A stretch of DNA of 64,000 bases from Actinokineospora spheciospongiae (lineage in GTDB: Bacteria; Actinomycetota; Actinomycetes; Mycobacteriales; Pseudonocardiaceae): positions 1 through 64,000 of the forward strand of contig NZ_AYXG01000184.1 of NCBI RefSeq assembly GCF_000564855.1, written 5' to 3'. How positions within the stretch are numbered: position 1 is the stretch's first letter; each line of letters begins with the position of its first letter. Shown piece after piece: positions 46,694-55,954 of the stretch. A program made the position numbers and the translations under genes. Under the pieces are notes generated by a model. It had not been told where the DNA came from, searched no databases, and saw only the letters and a list, made by a program, of their open reading frames with translations.

Positions 46694-47290
46694 ATGACCG
46701 AGCGCACCCGGCGCGCCCCGACGGGCGCCGCCCTCCTCCAGCCGCACATCACCTCGGCCATCACCGACTCCGTGCTCCACGAGTTGGCCGCGCGCGGCTA
46801 CGGCAGGCTGTCCATGGAAGCGGTGGCCAAGCGCGCGGGGGTGTCCAAGAGCGCGCTGTACCGCCGCTGGCCGTCCAAGCAGGACATGGTGATCGCGGTG
46901 CTGTCGGAGTTCAGCGTGGCGCAGGCCGAGGTGTCCGACACGGGCTCGCTGCGCGGGGACCTGCTGGCGACCCTGCGCGCGGTCCGGGACTGGGTGACCC
47001 ACCCCCGCTTCGCCACGATCCTGCCCGACCTGGTCGCCGAGGCCACGCGCAACCCGACGCTGGCCGGGGCGATCGCGGCCACGATCGGCGAACCCCGCCG
47101 CGCCCTCGGCGCGGTCCCGCTCCGCCGCGCGATCGACCGCGGCGAGCTGCCCGCCGACCTGGACCTCGAACTCGCGCTCGACCTGGTGGCCGCCCCCGTC
47201 TACTGGCGGCTGACCGTCCGCCAGGCCCCCGCCCCGCCCGACTACCTCGACCGCCTCGCCGACCACATCGTGCGCGCCCTGCGCGGGTGA
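46694..47290 (+). CDS. TetR family regulator
   Basis: The 198-residue protein has the TetR helix-turn-helix near residues 20-65 (ITDSVLHELAARGYGRLSMEAVAKRAGVSKSALYRRWPSK, abbreviated) and a TetR_C_16/11-type C-terminal domain (LVAEATRNPTLAGAI, PVYWRLTVRQAP). It is divergent from the SnoaL/NmrA pair, which it probably represses through the palindromes between them; autoregulation is likely. Confidence 0.9.
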   Translation: MTERTRRAPTGAALLQPHITSAITDSVLHELAARGYGRLSMEAVAKRAGVSKSALYRRWPSKQDMVIAVLSEFSVAQAEVSDTGSLRGDLLATLRAVRDWVTHPRFATILPDLVAEATRNPTLAGAIAATIGEPRRALGAVPLRRAIDRGELPADLDLELALDLVAAPVYWRLTVRQAPAPPDYLDRLADHIVRALRG

Positions 47291-47306
47291 GCGCAGGTCG
47301 TCGGGG

Positions 47307-49118
47307 TCAGCGGCTCGTCAGGGCGAACGCCAGCAACGCCGTGGCGGTGAAGTCGTCGGCGGGTTCGACGCTCTGCCAGGCGCCGACGTCGTCGACGAAG
47401 CGGGCGCCGTGGCCGTCGAAGCGGGTGAAGTCCGCGGACGCGCAGGGGCGCATGGTCGGGAATCGGTTGGGCTCGGTGAAGAGGTCCGCCCGGTTCGGCC
47501 CGTTGACCGCGGCGCCGGTCAACTGCTGCCCGGTGAGGTTCGCGACCTGGTGCTCGGGGCAGCGCGGGTACACGCTGCCCGCGCCGATGACGAACGACGA
47601 CCCCCACGGGTTCGCGCCGAGCGCCCAGTTCCGCTGCTGGGTGCCGAACGCGGCGTAGGTGTCCTCCCCGGTGGCCCGCTGGTGCAGCAGCGCCGTCGTG
47701 GCGAGGCCGAAGGCGTGCGGCACGGCGTCGAACTCGAGGTAGTCGGTGCCCGCGCGGAAGGGGTCCCCCACGGCCCGCGCGCCGCCGTCGTCGAGTTGGC
47801 GGGCGAGGTCGTCGGTGAGCAGGTCCCGGGTGGTCTCGGCGGCTGCGGTGCCGGTGTCGAAGAGCTTGACCAGGTCGGCGTGGGCGAGTGCGCTGACGTC
47901 GCCGACGCCGAGGGTGCCGAGCGCGTCGGAGGCCAGGTGGTCCGCGGCCCAGTGCCCGGCGTCGCGCGCCCAGCCGTCGGTGCGCGGGTCGCCGAGCGCC
48001 CGGCCCGCCAGGGCCAGTTCGGCGGCGGCGAACTCGAGGTCGTCCTGCCAGGACGCTTCGGGGTAGAACGCGTGCGGGTACGCGGTGACCAGCGCGTCCG
48101 GCTCGCGGTCGGCCAGGTCGTACACCTTCGCCGCCTTGTCGAGCGCGCGCAGCGCCGCTTCGCCGGTGGTGGTCTGGGCAGCCAGCGCGAAGGCTGCGGC
48201 GACCTTCCCGGCCAGGTTGGGGCTGATCGGCTGACCGGGGTCGGCGGCGCGGAACACCGGCCTGCGGGTCAGCGCGGGGTCCGCACCGGGTGCTTCGTCG
48301 GCTTCGGGCAGCCGCCAGGCGTCGTGGTCGGTGCGCACGTCCTCGTTGCCCGCGCCGATCCCGACCTGGGCGTGGAGGGTGCCGGTCGAGTCGTCCCACA
48401 CCTTGTCCAGCCACGCCAGGCCGTGCCGAGTCTCGGCCGCCAGTTCGGGGCCGCCCGCGGGGGCGTCCCGCTGGGCCAGCAGGAGCAGGGCGGTGCTGTA
48501 GGCGGCGGTGTGCGTGAACTTGAGGAAGTCGCCCGCGTCGAACCAGCCCCCGGAGACGTCGACCGGACCACCGGTCGGGGTGAGCCGCTCGTCGAGCAGT
48601 TCGTCCCCGGACTCGTCGTAGCGGGGGACCTCGTACACGGTCGCGGCGGCGTCGTTGAGGTGCGCGGGCCTGCGGTCCACAATCGACGCGACGACGTCCG
48701 CGCCGTCGCGCTGGGCCTGGAAGAAGTGGACGTTCGCGGCGACCTGGGGGCCGAACAGCTCGGCACCCGAGCCGACCCGGAAGACCGGCGACGGTTCCGC
48801 CCCGGTGGCGAGGACCCGGTAGCTGCCCGGGGTCCGCAGGGCCGAGAGGTCCAGCGCCCGGACCACGGGGAACCCGGTGTTCCAGGAACCGGTCGACGGA
48901 CCGGCAACACCGTCGAGGACGGTCCGCCCGGACTCGTCGACCACGCGGAAGGACGCGTCACCGGGTGAACCCATCAGGAAGGCCTGCTTGGCTTCGTCGG
49001 TGCGGTACCCGACCTGGTCGACGCGGACGAACCCGGTCGGCGACGGGGTGGGCGAGTCGCACGCCGCCGCGCAGGTGGCGAGCAGGGCGGCAGCGAGGCA
49101 CAGCACGGGCCTGGACAT
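47307..49118 (-). CDS. Secreted lipoprotein glycoside hydrolase family 9 (cellulase)
   Basis: The 603-residue protein has a signal peptide ending in a lipobox AAAC, an Ig-like CelD N-terminal domain (FVRVDQVGYRTDEAKQAFLM), and a GH9 catalytic domain with GGWFDAGDFLKFTH (catalytic Asp), YLEFDAVPHAF and NRFPTMRPC. The C-terminal ESVEPADDFTATALL-like stretch (VEPADDFTATALL) holds the likely catalytic Glu. GH9 enzymes cut cellulose or related beta-1,4 glucans. It is divergent from the phytase gene. Lipid anchoring would keep the activity on the cell surface. Confidence 0.88.
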   Translation of the reverse strand: MSRPVLCLAAALLATCAAACDSPTPSPTGFVRVDQVGYRTDEAKQAFLMGSPGDASFRVVDESGRTVLDGVAGPSTGSWNTGFPVVRALDLSALRTPGSYRVLATGAEPSPVFRVGSGAELFGPQVAANVHFFQAQRDGADVVASIVDRRPAHLNDAAATVYEVPRYDESGDELLDERLTPTGGPVDVSGGWFDAGDFLKFTHTAAYSTALLLLAQRDAPAGGPELAAETRHGLAWLDKVWDDSTGTLHAQVGIGAGNEDVRTDHDAWRLPEADEAPGADPALTRRPVFRAADPGQPISPNLAGKVAAAFALAAQTTTGEAALRALDKAAKVYDLADREPDALVTAYPHAFYPEASWQDDLEFAAAELALAGRALGDPRTDGWARDAGHWAADHLASDALGTLGVGDVSALAHADLVKLFDTGTAAAETTRDLLTDDLARQLDDGGARAVGDPFRAGTDYLEFDAVPHAFGLATTALLHQRATGEDTYAAFGTQQRNWALGANPWGSSFVIGAGSVYPRCPEHQVANLTGQQLTGAAVNGPNRADLFTEPNRFPTMRPCASADFTRFDGHGARFVDDVGAWQSVEPADDFTATALLAFALTSR

Positions 49119-49285
49119 GTCCAGAGTACGTCCGCACCTCGACGGGCGGTTCACGAGACGGCGTGGGGACAGGACCGGCCCCACCGGCGTGCGGGCAACC
49201 GGTGGCACCGGGTGGTCGGCTCGGGACGACCCACCGCGCACGTCGCGTTCACCCCGCGTACACCGGGACCTCGTACGTTCCGATC

Positions 49286-50380
49286 ATGTCCCCACTCGCC
49301 CTCGCCGTGGTCCCGCTGCTGCTGACCGGGGTGCCCGCCGCGCCCCCCGTGCTCACGCCGACCGCCGTGACGCAGACCTTCGCCGAGCCCGCCGACGCCG
49401 ACGACCCGGCGATCTGGGTCAACCCCGCGGGGGTGGAGCGCAGCGTCGTCCTCGGCACGCTGAAGGAGGGCGGGCTCGCGGCGTTCGACCTGCGGGGTCG
49501 CACGCTCGGTGTCGTCCCGGCGCCCGCCGGGCCGACACCGGAGGCGAAGCCGGGGCGGTTCAACAACGTCGACGTGCTCGGCGACCTGGCGTTCGTCAGC
49601 GACCGCGGCCGGGACCGGGTCCGGGCCTACCGGGTGTCCGCCGCGGGGGTGCGGGACGTGACCTCCCCCGGCGCCCGCCCGGTGTTCTCCGCCTCCGAAG
49701 CCGAGGTGGACGAGCAGCACACCGCCTACGGCCTGGCGGCGGGCACCGTCGGGGGCCGCGACGTGGTCGTCACCAGCAGGCGCAGCGAGACCCGCATCGC
49801 ACTGCTGCACGTGGTCGAGGGCCGCACCGTCGACACGCGCGTGGCGGCGACCCTCGACCTGCCGAACCGGTTCACCCTCCCCGACGGGACGACGTGGTCC
49901 CCGTGCGGTGACCCCGGCGACGACCCGCAGGTGGAGGGCATGGTGATCGACTCCCGCGCGGGGGTGCTGTACGCCGCGCAGGAGGACGTCGGCATCTGGC
50001 GCATCCCGCTGCGCGCAGGCGGTTTCGGCGAGCCCAAGCTGGTGGACAGGGTGCGCACGTTCGGCGCGCCGCAGGTCTACGACCCGCAGACCGAGGAGTG
50101 CGCCGCCGCCGGGCCGAACCCCGGTTTCGGCGGGCGGTGGCTGGAAGCCGACGCCGAGGGGCTAACCATCACCGGCGACAAGCTCATCGCCTCGAGCCAG
50201 GGCGACTCGCGGTTCGTGCTGTACCAGCGGACGGGAAACTTCCACGCCCTGCGGGACTTCCGCGTCGAGGGCGTCGAGCACTCCGACGGCGCGGCCATCG
50301 TGACCGGGCGCCTGAACCTGCTGGTGGTCCACGACGGAGAACGCCCCGACGGCACCGGGTTCGCCTTCCTGCGCTGGTGA
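49286..50380 (+). CDS. Secreted beta-propeller 3-phytase
   Basis: The 364-residue protein has a short signal peptide (MSPLALAVVPLLLTGVPAAP) and the phytase signatures DADDPAIWVNPAG, KPGRFNNVDVL, YGLAAG and EADAEGLTITGDK, with acidic calcium ligands. The product would release phosphate from phytate outside the cell. The N-terminus follows no strong ribosome site. Its divergent pairing with a cellulase fits plant-litter use. Confidence 0.88.
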   Translation: MSPLALAVVPLLLTGVPAAPPVLTPTAVTQTFAEPADADDPAIWVNPAGVERSVVLGTLKEGGLAAFDLRGRTLGVVPAPAGPTPEAKPGRFNNVDVLGDLAFVSDRGRDRVRAYRVSAAGVRDVTSPGARPVFSASEAEVDEQHTAYGLAAGTVGGRDVVVTSRRSETRIALLHVVEGRTVDTRVAATLDLPNRFTLPDGTTWSPCGDPGDDPQVEGMVIDSRAGVLYAAQEDVGIWRIPLRAGGFGEPKLVDRVRTFGAPQVYDPQTEECAAAGPNPGFGGRWLEADAEGLTITGDKLIASSQGDSRFVLYQRTGNFHALRDFRVEGVEHSDGAAIVTGRLNLLVVHDGERPDGTGFAFLRW

Positions 50381-50478
50381 CCGGGCGCAGGCACCCCCCG
50401 AACAGCCGGTGATCACCGCGGTCCCGCCGCGCGGCCCCGCTCCTGCGGTTGACCACCTCCCGGAGGAAGGTCGGCGGT

Positions 50479-50712
50479 ATGGTGGCGTCGTTGCGCTCGG
50501 TCCTGGATTTCCTGGGGCCGGAGAACCTGCACGACGAGGACGGGGTAACCGGACCGCACCTGATCACCCACGACGCGGGGATGGCCCTGCGCGCACAGCG
50601 CACCGGCCTCGAGACCAAGCGCCTGACCGACCCCGTCGAACGCGACCCCGACCCGAACAAGACCCCAGAACCCAAGCGGAGCAACCGCCACCGACCTGCC
50701 CCGAGGTCATGA
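50479..50712 (+). CDS. Hypothetical 77-residue protein
   Basis: ATG 50479 follows GGAGGAAGG; the product (MVASLRSVLDFLGPENLHDE, then a basic, Pro-rich tail) has no recognised domain. The first 50 residues look protein-like with an amphipathic helix; the tail is low-complexity. It could be a fragment of a longer gene. Confidence 0.35.
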   Translation: MVASLRSVLDFLGPENLHDEDGVTGPHLITHDAGMALRAQRTGLETKRLTDPVERDPDPNKTPEPKRSNRHRPAPRS

Positions 50713-50977
50713 TCACCCGCTACGACAACCCGCGACCACGAGCACCTTCGCGGCAGCGTCGAGTCCCGGTCCGAGGAGGAGCGGTCGCGCATCGCGGTCT
50801 CGACGGCGACGGGCGGTGTCCCGCTCCGGGGCGCGCGGCGACTCGTTGAGACGATGAGCGCGAGTGCTCCGGTGGCACGGGGGCGGAAGGGCTCGTCCGA
50901 TGGTGAGGGCATCCCGGGGTCGAAACCGGGGTTTGTCCCGATGTCGAGGCGCCGTCGGCGCTGTCACCGTTGGGGCC
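50713..50977. other. Gap without recognised gene
   Basis: No coding frame with family support and no clear repeat. It must hold the promoter of the lipase-like gene. Short Arg-rich open frames here have the look of GC shadow. Confidence 0.35.
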
Positions 50978-52072
50978 ATGCGGACAACAACGAAGTGGGT
51001 GGCCTCGCTGGCCACCGCCGCCGTCCTCGCCCCGCTGGTGGCCGTGCCTGCCCATGCCTCGCCCCGGCTGGAACTCCCCCGCCCCACCGGGTTTTCAGCG
51101 GTCGGGCGGCACACCGAGCAACTGGTGGACCGGACCCGGGCCGACCCGTGGGTGCCCGAAGCAGGCCCGCGGCGGCTGATGGTGACCGTGTTCTACCCGG
51201 CCGTCCCCGGTTCCGGCAGGCAAGCTGCCTACCTGGGCCAGGACGAGGCCGCGGCGCTCACCGGGTACGCGGAGTTCGGCGACGAGTTGCCCGGGCCCGT
51301 GCTGGCCTCGACCCGGGTGTGGTCGCGGGAGAAAGCCGTGCCCGCACCGGGCAGGCACCCGCTCGTCCTGCTCTCCCCCGGCTACACCGTGCACCGGCAC
51401 ACGATGACGGGGTTGGCCGAGGACCTGGCCTCGCACGGTTACGTCGTCGCCGCGGTCGACCACGCGTACGAGGCCGTGGGGGTGCGGTTCCCGGCGGGCG
51501 TCCTGCCGTGCGCGGCCTGCGACCTGCCCGGGCGGGTCGGCCCCCTGCCCGTCGCCGCGAACCGGGCGGTCGACCTGCGGTTCGTCCTCGACCACCTGCG
51601 GCACCTGCCGTGGGTGGACCGCACGCGCGTCGCGGCGGTCGGGCACTCGATGGGTGGGCTGGCCACCGCCGCGGTGATGCGGCTGGACCCCCGGGTGCGT
51701 GCCGGGGTGAACCTCGACGGCCCCCTGCTGCCCGCCGAAGGGGTCGGGGACCGCCCGTACCTGCTGCTCGGCACCGAGGACGAACACTCCCCCGGTTCGA
51801 CGCAGGACCCGAGCTGGGCCGCGGCCTGGCCCGCGCTGACCGGCTGGAAGCGCTGGCTGACCGCGGCGGGCGCGGACCACTTCTCCTTCACCGACCTGGA
51901 CCTGCTGGTGCAGCAGGCAGGCCTGTTCCCGGACCTGCCATTGACCGGCGCCAGAGGACTCGAACTGACCCGCGCGTACACCCGGGCGTTCCTCGACCAG
52001 CACCTGCGCGGCAGGCCCCGAGACCTCCTCACCGGTCCCAGCCCCGCCAACCCGGAGATCGTATTCCACTGA
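50978..52072 (+). CDS. Secreted alpha/beta hydrolase, PAF-acetylhydrolase-like lipase
   Basis: The 364-residue protein has a signal peptide (MRTTTKWVASLATAAVLAPL, cleavage near AHA-S). It carries LMVTVFYPAVPGSGRQAAYL, the oxyanion region VLLSPGYTVHRHTMT, nucleophile GHSMGG near residue 223, Asp in AGVNLDGP and His in ADHFSFTD. This matches PAF-acetylhydrolase/plastic-degrading-type dienelactone hydrolases of actinobacteria. The likely substrate is a short-chain ester or phospholipid outside the cell. Confidence 0.85.
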   Translation: MRTTTKWVASLATAAVLAPLVAVPAHASPRLELPRPTGFSAVGRHTEQLVDRTRADPWVPEAGPRRLMVTVFYPAVPGSGRQAAYLGQDEAAALTGYAEFGDELPGPVLASTRVWSREKAVPAPGRHPLVLLSPGYTVHRHTMTGLAEDLASHGYVVAAVDHAYEAVGVRFPAGVLPCAACDLPGRVGPLPVAANRAVDLRFVLDHLRHLPWVDRTRVAAVGHSMGGLATAAVMRLDPRVRAGVNLDGPLLPAEGVGDRPYLLLGTEDEHSPGSTQDPSWAAAWPALTGWKRWLTAAGADHFSFTDLDLLVQQAGLFPDLPLTGARGLELTRAYTRAFLDQHLRGRPRDLLTGPSPANPEIVFH

Positions 52073-52172
52073 GGACACCAGATGACCTTGGGGACGCTGT
52101 TCGCCAAGCTCACCGCATGGACCAAGTCCTAGTGTTGTCCATCCGAAGGCATCGAGAGTGCGGAGGTGGGCG

Positions 52173-54380
52173 ATGACGGTCCAGAACCTGGGCGGCGGAA
52201 GCCCCGGCGATCCAGATCCGTCAAGTAGACAACCGCCTGATGCAGACGCCCGAATCCAGAACTCGGTGGTCGCGGCGACAGTGACGGGTGTGGTGCAGGC
52301 CCACAACATCACCGGCGGTGTCCACCATCATCACGCTCCCGGTCACTCCGCCCGGCCGGTTCCGAGGCAGTTGCCGCCCGCGCCGCATGGGTTCGTCGGC
52401 CGTGCCGGTTGCCTGGCCGACCTCGATTACCGCCTCGACGCCGTCGCAGGCAATCTGTCGGATGGGCAACGGGAAGCTCCCATGGCGGTGATCTTCGCGA
52501 TCGGGGGCACCGGCGGGATTGGCAAGACCTGGCTGGCGCTGGCCTGGGCCCACCACATCCTGCATCGGTGTCCCGATGGCCAGTTGTTCGTGGACCTGCG
52601 CGGCTTCAGCCCCGCCGGGAGTCCGGCGCACCCGGCGGAGGTGCTGGGTGGGTTCCTCGACGCGTTGGGCGTTGAGCGTGACCGCCACCCCGCCGACCTC
52701 GATCAACGCGCCGCCTTGTACCGCAGCCTGGTGTCGGACCGGCGGATGGTGGTGGTGTTGGACAACGCGGCCTCCACCGAGCAGGTCGCGCCGCTGCTTC
52801 CCGGCGGCCGCCACTGCGTCGTGCTGATCACCAGTCGCAACCACCTGCCCGGTCTTGTCTCCCGCCGCGGTGCCCGTCCGCTCCACCTCGGCGTGCTCAC
52901 CACTGCTGAGGCCCGCACCCTGTTGGCCACCGCGCTCGGTCCCGGTCGCGCCACCACCGAAGCCCGACCCATCGCGCTGTTGATCGAATTGTGCGGCGGG
53001 TTCCCCCTTGCCCTGGGCTTGATCGCCGCCCGTGCCGCCGCTGAACCCCACCTGCCCTTGGCCGACGCCGTCGGCGAGCTCCACGCCCTGGGCTTGGACG
53101 CCCTGGACTCCGAGGACCCCACCGCCAGCCTCCCCGCCGTGCTGTCGTGGTCCCTGCGCCACCTCAGTGACCGGCAACGACTGGTGTTCGCCCTGCTGGG
53201 GATCGCCCCCGGCCCCGACACCGGCCTGGTGGCCGCCGCCCACCTCACCGGCATGTCCGAGCGGGCGACCCACGCCGAGCTGCGCGTACTGGTCGAGAGT
53301 TCCCTGGTCAACCGCACCCCCGGTGGCCGCTACGGCATGCACGACCTCGTCCGGGCCTACGCCACCACCGAAGACCTCGACGAGGATGTGCGGAAGCCCG
53401 CGCTACGCCGGGTACTCGACTTCTACACCCGTACCGCCCGTGCCGCGGACTTGCTCTTGGACCCCCACCGTGATCCCCCTCAGCTCGATCTGTCCACCGT
53501 GGGGAACCGTCCCCATCCGTTGCCCGACATCGCGGCGGCGTGGGCCTGGTTGCACAACGAGTACGCCTGCCTGATCGCCGCCCAGTACACGGCCACCATC
53601 CACCGGTGGCATTCGACGGTCTGGGCGTTGGCCTGGAGCCTGGACACCTTCCACCACCGGCAGGGGCACCACCACAACCTCCTCGCCCTGTGGCGAGCAG
53701 CCGCCGAAGCCGCCGTCCACCTGCCCGACCCCACCACCCTGATCCGCACCCACCGGCTACTCGGCCTCGCCCACTCCGCCCTCGGCCGCCACGCGGACGC
53801 CATCGGGCACCTGCACCACGGCCTCGTCCTTGCCGAAGGCCACCCCACCCACCAAGCCCACATCCACCGCACGCTGGAGTTGGTCTGGAAAGGGCGTGGT
53901 GACAACACGATGGCCCTGAAGCACGCGCGCCGCGCCCTCGACCTCTACCGCGGCATCGACAAACCGGTCTGGGAAGGCATCGCGCTGAACGCCGTCGGCT
54001 GGCACACGGCCCGACTGGGCGACTACGACACCGCCTACGACCACTGTCGAACCGCCCTGACGCTGCACCGGAGACACGACAACCCCGACGGCGAAGCGAA
54101 CACGCTGGACAGCCTCGGCTACATCGATCACCACAGGGGACACCACCAGCAAGCCATCCACCACTATCATGAAGCTCTGAACATGTATCGAAACCGCGGC
54201 GGCGCATACGCGGTGGCCGGCGTCCTCGAACGGCTCGGTCACCCGCACGCGGCACTCGATGAGGTCGAGGAGGCGCGCGCAGCATGGCGGGAGGCATCGG
54301 AACTGTTCCGGGAGCTGGGACACGTTGCCGATGCTGAACGGGTTGAACGGCACATCGAAGACCTCCCCGGCACTGGATGA
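52173..54380 (+). CDS. NB-ARC/TPR STAND protein, second copy of the short signalling motif
   Basis: The 735-residue protein begins with a flexible stretch, then VVQAHNITGGV at residues 40-50, identical at 10 of 11 positions to the 43010 gene, followed by HHHH. NB-ARC: GGTGGIGKT (111-119), MVVVLDNAAS (192-201), GFPLALGLIAARAA. It continues with MHDLVRAYA winged-helix and C-terminal TPRs (NAVGWHTARLGDYDTAYDHC, SLGYIDHHRGHHQQAIHHYH). This is the AfsR/SARP-less NB-ARC type. ATG 52173 is preferred to GTG 52158 because of GGAGGTGGG. No effector is fused. It lies alone, with two small proteins downstream. Confidence 0.88.
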   Translation: MTVQNLGGGSPGDPDPSSRQPPDADARIQNSVVAATVTGVVQAHNITGGVHHHHAPGHSARPVPRQLPPAPHGFVGRAGCLADLDYRLDAVAGNLSDGQREAPMAVIFAIGGTGGIGKTWLALAWAHHILHRCPDGQLFVDLRGFSPAGSPAHPAEVLGGFLDALGVERDRHPADLDQRAALYRSLVSDRRMVVVLDNAASTEQVAPLLPGGRHCVVLITSRNHLPGLVSRRGARPLHLGVLTTAEARTLLATALGPGRATTEARPIALLIELCGGFPLALGLIAARAAAEPHLPLADAVGELHALGLDALDSEDPTASLPAVLSWSLRHLSDRQRLVFALLGIAPGPDTGLVAAAHLTGMSERATHAELRVLVESSLVNRTPGGRYGMHDLVRAYATTEDLDEDVRKPALRRVLDFYTRTARAADLLLDPHRDPPQLDLSTVGNRPHPLPDIAAAWAWLHNEYACLIAAQYTATIHRWHSTVWALAWSLDTFHHRQGHHHNLLALWRAAAEAAVHLPDPTTLIRTHRLLGLAHSALGRHADAIGHLHHGLVLAEGHPTHQAHIHRTLELVWKGRGDNTMALKHARRALDLYRGIDKPVWEGIALNAVGWHTARLGDYDTAYDHCRTALTLHRRHDNPDGEANTLDSLGYIDHHRGHHQQAIHHYHEALNMYRNRGGAYAVAGVLERLGHPHAALDEVEEARAAWREASELFRELGHVADAERVERHIEDLPGTG

Positions 54381-54502
54381 CTCCAGGACACCGAGAAGGT
54401 GTCCGACGTGAACTGTTCCCGGCCTGCACGATCTTGATGCGGGCGCGTGGAAAGCCTCCGAGCCACCGGGCGGGATGGGCTGATCGGTGTGATCCTGGTG
54501 GC

Positions 54503-54856
54503 ATGACCGATCGGCCCGCGCCGCAGCGGGAACTGGAGCGCATCCGGGGTGGTGGTGGCCCCGGTGCCGACCAGGCTCGGACCGCGCTGAGCGCTGGGGC
54601 TCCGCTGGAACGGCTGCGGGCCGCCATCCTCGCCCTGACCCACGCGCGGGGCGCGGGGTCCAGCACCTGCCCGTCCGACGCGGCCAGGGCGGTGGCCGAC
54701 GATTGGCGGCCCCTGCTGCCGCAGGCCCGGGAGGTGGCTCGGGAGCTGTCCCGGGCCGGGTGGGTGCGGCTCACCCAGGGGGACCGGGTGCTCGACCCCG
54801 ATGGGGAGTGGCGGGGGCCGATCAGGATTCGGCTGCCCGGGAGTGCGGGTGGCTGA
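54503..54856 (+). CDS. DUF3253 family protein
   Basis: The 117-residue protein ends with the DUF3253 pattern: TCPSDAARAVADDWRPLLPQAREVARELSRAG (abbreviated), RLTQGDRVLDPDGEWRGPIRIRLP. The fold resembles a winged helix. Function is unknown. Its stop lies within the start of the next gene, so the two are coupled. Confidence 0.8.
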   Translation: MTDRPAPQRELERIRGGGGPGADQARTALSAGAPLERLRAAILALTHARGAGSSTCPSDAARAVADDWRPLLPQAREVARELSRAGWVRLTQGDRVLDPDGEWRGPIRIRLPGSAGG

Positions 54857-55148
54857 GCCGGAGCGCACGCCGGACGGGCGCTTCATCGTGGTCGACGGGC
54901 GGCGGTGGCGGGCCACCGATCCGGAGATCCCGGAGGAGGCTGCGGCCCGGTTGCGCAGTCTGCTGATGCGGGCTCGCCGGGACGTCGGGGCGGCTCGCCG
55001 GGGGCAGGACGCGGAGGCGGAGCGGGATGCGCGGGCGCGGGTGCACACCGCCAAGGTTGCCTTGGGTGAGCGCGGGACTCCGTGGTGGGAGCAGGATTCC
55101 GCCGAGCGGCGGCGGCGCTGGGAGCACGGATTGGACGTGTTGGGCTGA
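54849..55148 (+). CDS. Small conserved protein following DUF3253
   Basis: The 99-residue product has the actinobacterial motif PDGRFIVVDGRRWRATDP and ALGERGTPWWEQDSAERRRRW. This family often accompanies DUF3253 and is of unknown role. GTG 54849 overlaps the upstream stop by eight bases. Charged helices dominate and there is no membrane segment. Confidence 0.75.
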   Translation: MAEPERTPDGRFIVVDGRRWRATDPEIPEEAAARLRSLLMRARRDVGAARRGQDAEAERDARARVHTAKVALGERGTPWWEQDSAERRRRWEHGLDVLG

Positions 55149-55284
55149 GGCCGGGCGGGGATCGTCCGGCTGGGTGGTTCAGCGGTTGCCTGCTCCGCAC
55201 TGAGGCACGACCGGGACGCCCGCGCCGGGGGCGCCGGTTCCTGTGCGCGGGACCGCGCGTTGCCTTTCGGCGGGTGACCGGCCG

Positions 55285-55917
55285 TCAGGGGTGTTCTCGG
55301 GTGCGCAGGCCCTCGAAGGCCACCGCGACGACTGTGGCGGCGAGGGCGGTGGGGCTGGTTCCGCCGTGCGGGCGGTACCACTCGGCGATCGAGTTGACCA
55401 TGCCGAACAGGAGGCGGGTGGCGGTGGGCGGGTCGATGTCCGGCCGCAGGTCGCCCTCCTGGGCCGCCTGGGCCACCAGGGTGGCGACGAGGTGGTCGAA
55501 CTCGCGCCTGCGGGCCAGCGCCGCCCGTTCCACCGGCGTGTTGCCCCGCACCCGCAGCAGCAGGGTGACGAACGGCAGTTGCTCGGCCAGCACCCGGACG
55601 CTGCCCCGGACCAGTTGTTCGAGGCGGTCGATGGCTGGGCCGTCCACCGCGTCCAGCTTCTCCACCTCGGCGAACAGGCCGTCCAGGGCCCGGTCCACGG
55701 CCAGGCGCAGCAGTTCCTGCTTGCTGGGGACGTGGTGGTAGATCGCGGACTTGGTGATGCCCAGCCGTTGGGACAGGTGTTCCATGCTGGTCCCGTCGTA
55801 ACCCCTTTCGGTGAACAGGGTGGCCGCGGCGGTCAGCAGGGACTCCAGGTCGTAGCCCGGCCTGCCCCGGCGCCTGCCTTCGACGTCGGGTCGGGGCGGG
55901 TGGGCTGCTCGGGACAT
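55285..55917 (-). CDS. TetR family regulator of the phenylacetate operon (PaaR-like)
   Basis: The 210-residue protein has the TetR DNA-binding domain (LLTAAATLFTERGYDGTSMEHLSQRLGITKSAIYHHVPSK, abbreviated) and a C-terminal effector domain (LFGMVNSIAEWYRPHGG). In actinobacteria a TetR regulator of this type sits at the end of the paa operon and responds to phenylacetyl-CoA. It is last in line after paaI on the same strand, with a hairpin between. The probable operator lies at 60235-60252. Confidence 0.88.
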   Translation of the reverse strand: MSRAAHPPRPDVEGRRRGRPGYDLESLLTAAATLFTERGYDGTSMEHLSQRLGITKSAIYHHVPSKQELLRLAVDRALDGLFAEVEKLDAVDGPAIDRLEQLVRGSVRVLAEQLPFVTLLLRVRGNTPVERAALARRREFDHLVATLVAQAAQEGDLRPDIDPPTATRLLFGMVNSIAEWYRPHGGTSPTALAATVVAVAFEGLRTREHP

Positions 55918-55929
55918 GTCGGCAGTGTC

Positions 55930-55949
55930 GCACCCCGCGCGCGGGGTGC
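55930..55949. terminator. Palindromic hairpin after paaI
   Basis: A 20-bp perfect palindrome (GCACCCCGCG and its complement) lies between the paaI stop and the TetR start on the minus strand, likely a terminator or attenuator for read-through into the regulator. Confidence 0.6.
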
Positions 55950-55954
55950 CCGGG

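Noticed and set aside
52082-52132. 16-codon peptide MTLGTLFAKLTAWTKS between the lipase and the STAND gene
   Set aside because: It has a weak AGGA-like site but no conservation or attenuator structure that I can show; too short to support.
54381-54502. N-terminal extension of the DUF3253 gene from 54377
   Set aside because: The upstream 42 codons overlap the end of the STAND gene and do not resemble the family; ATG 54503 fits the usual length.
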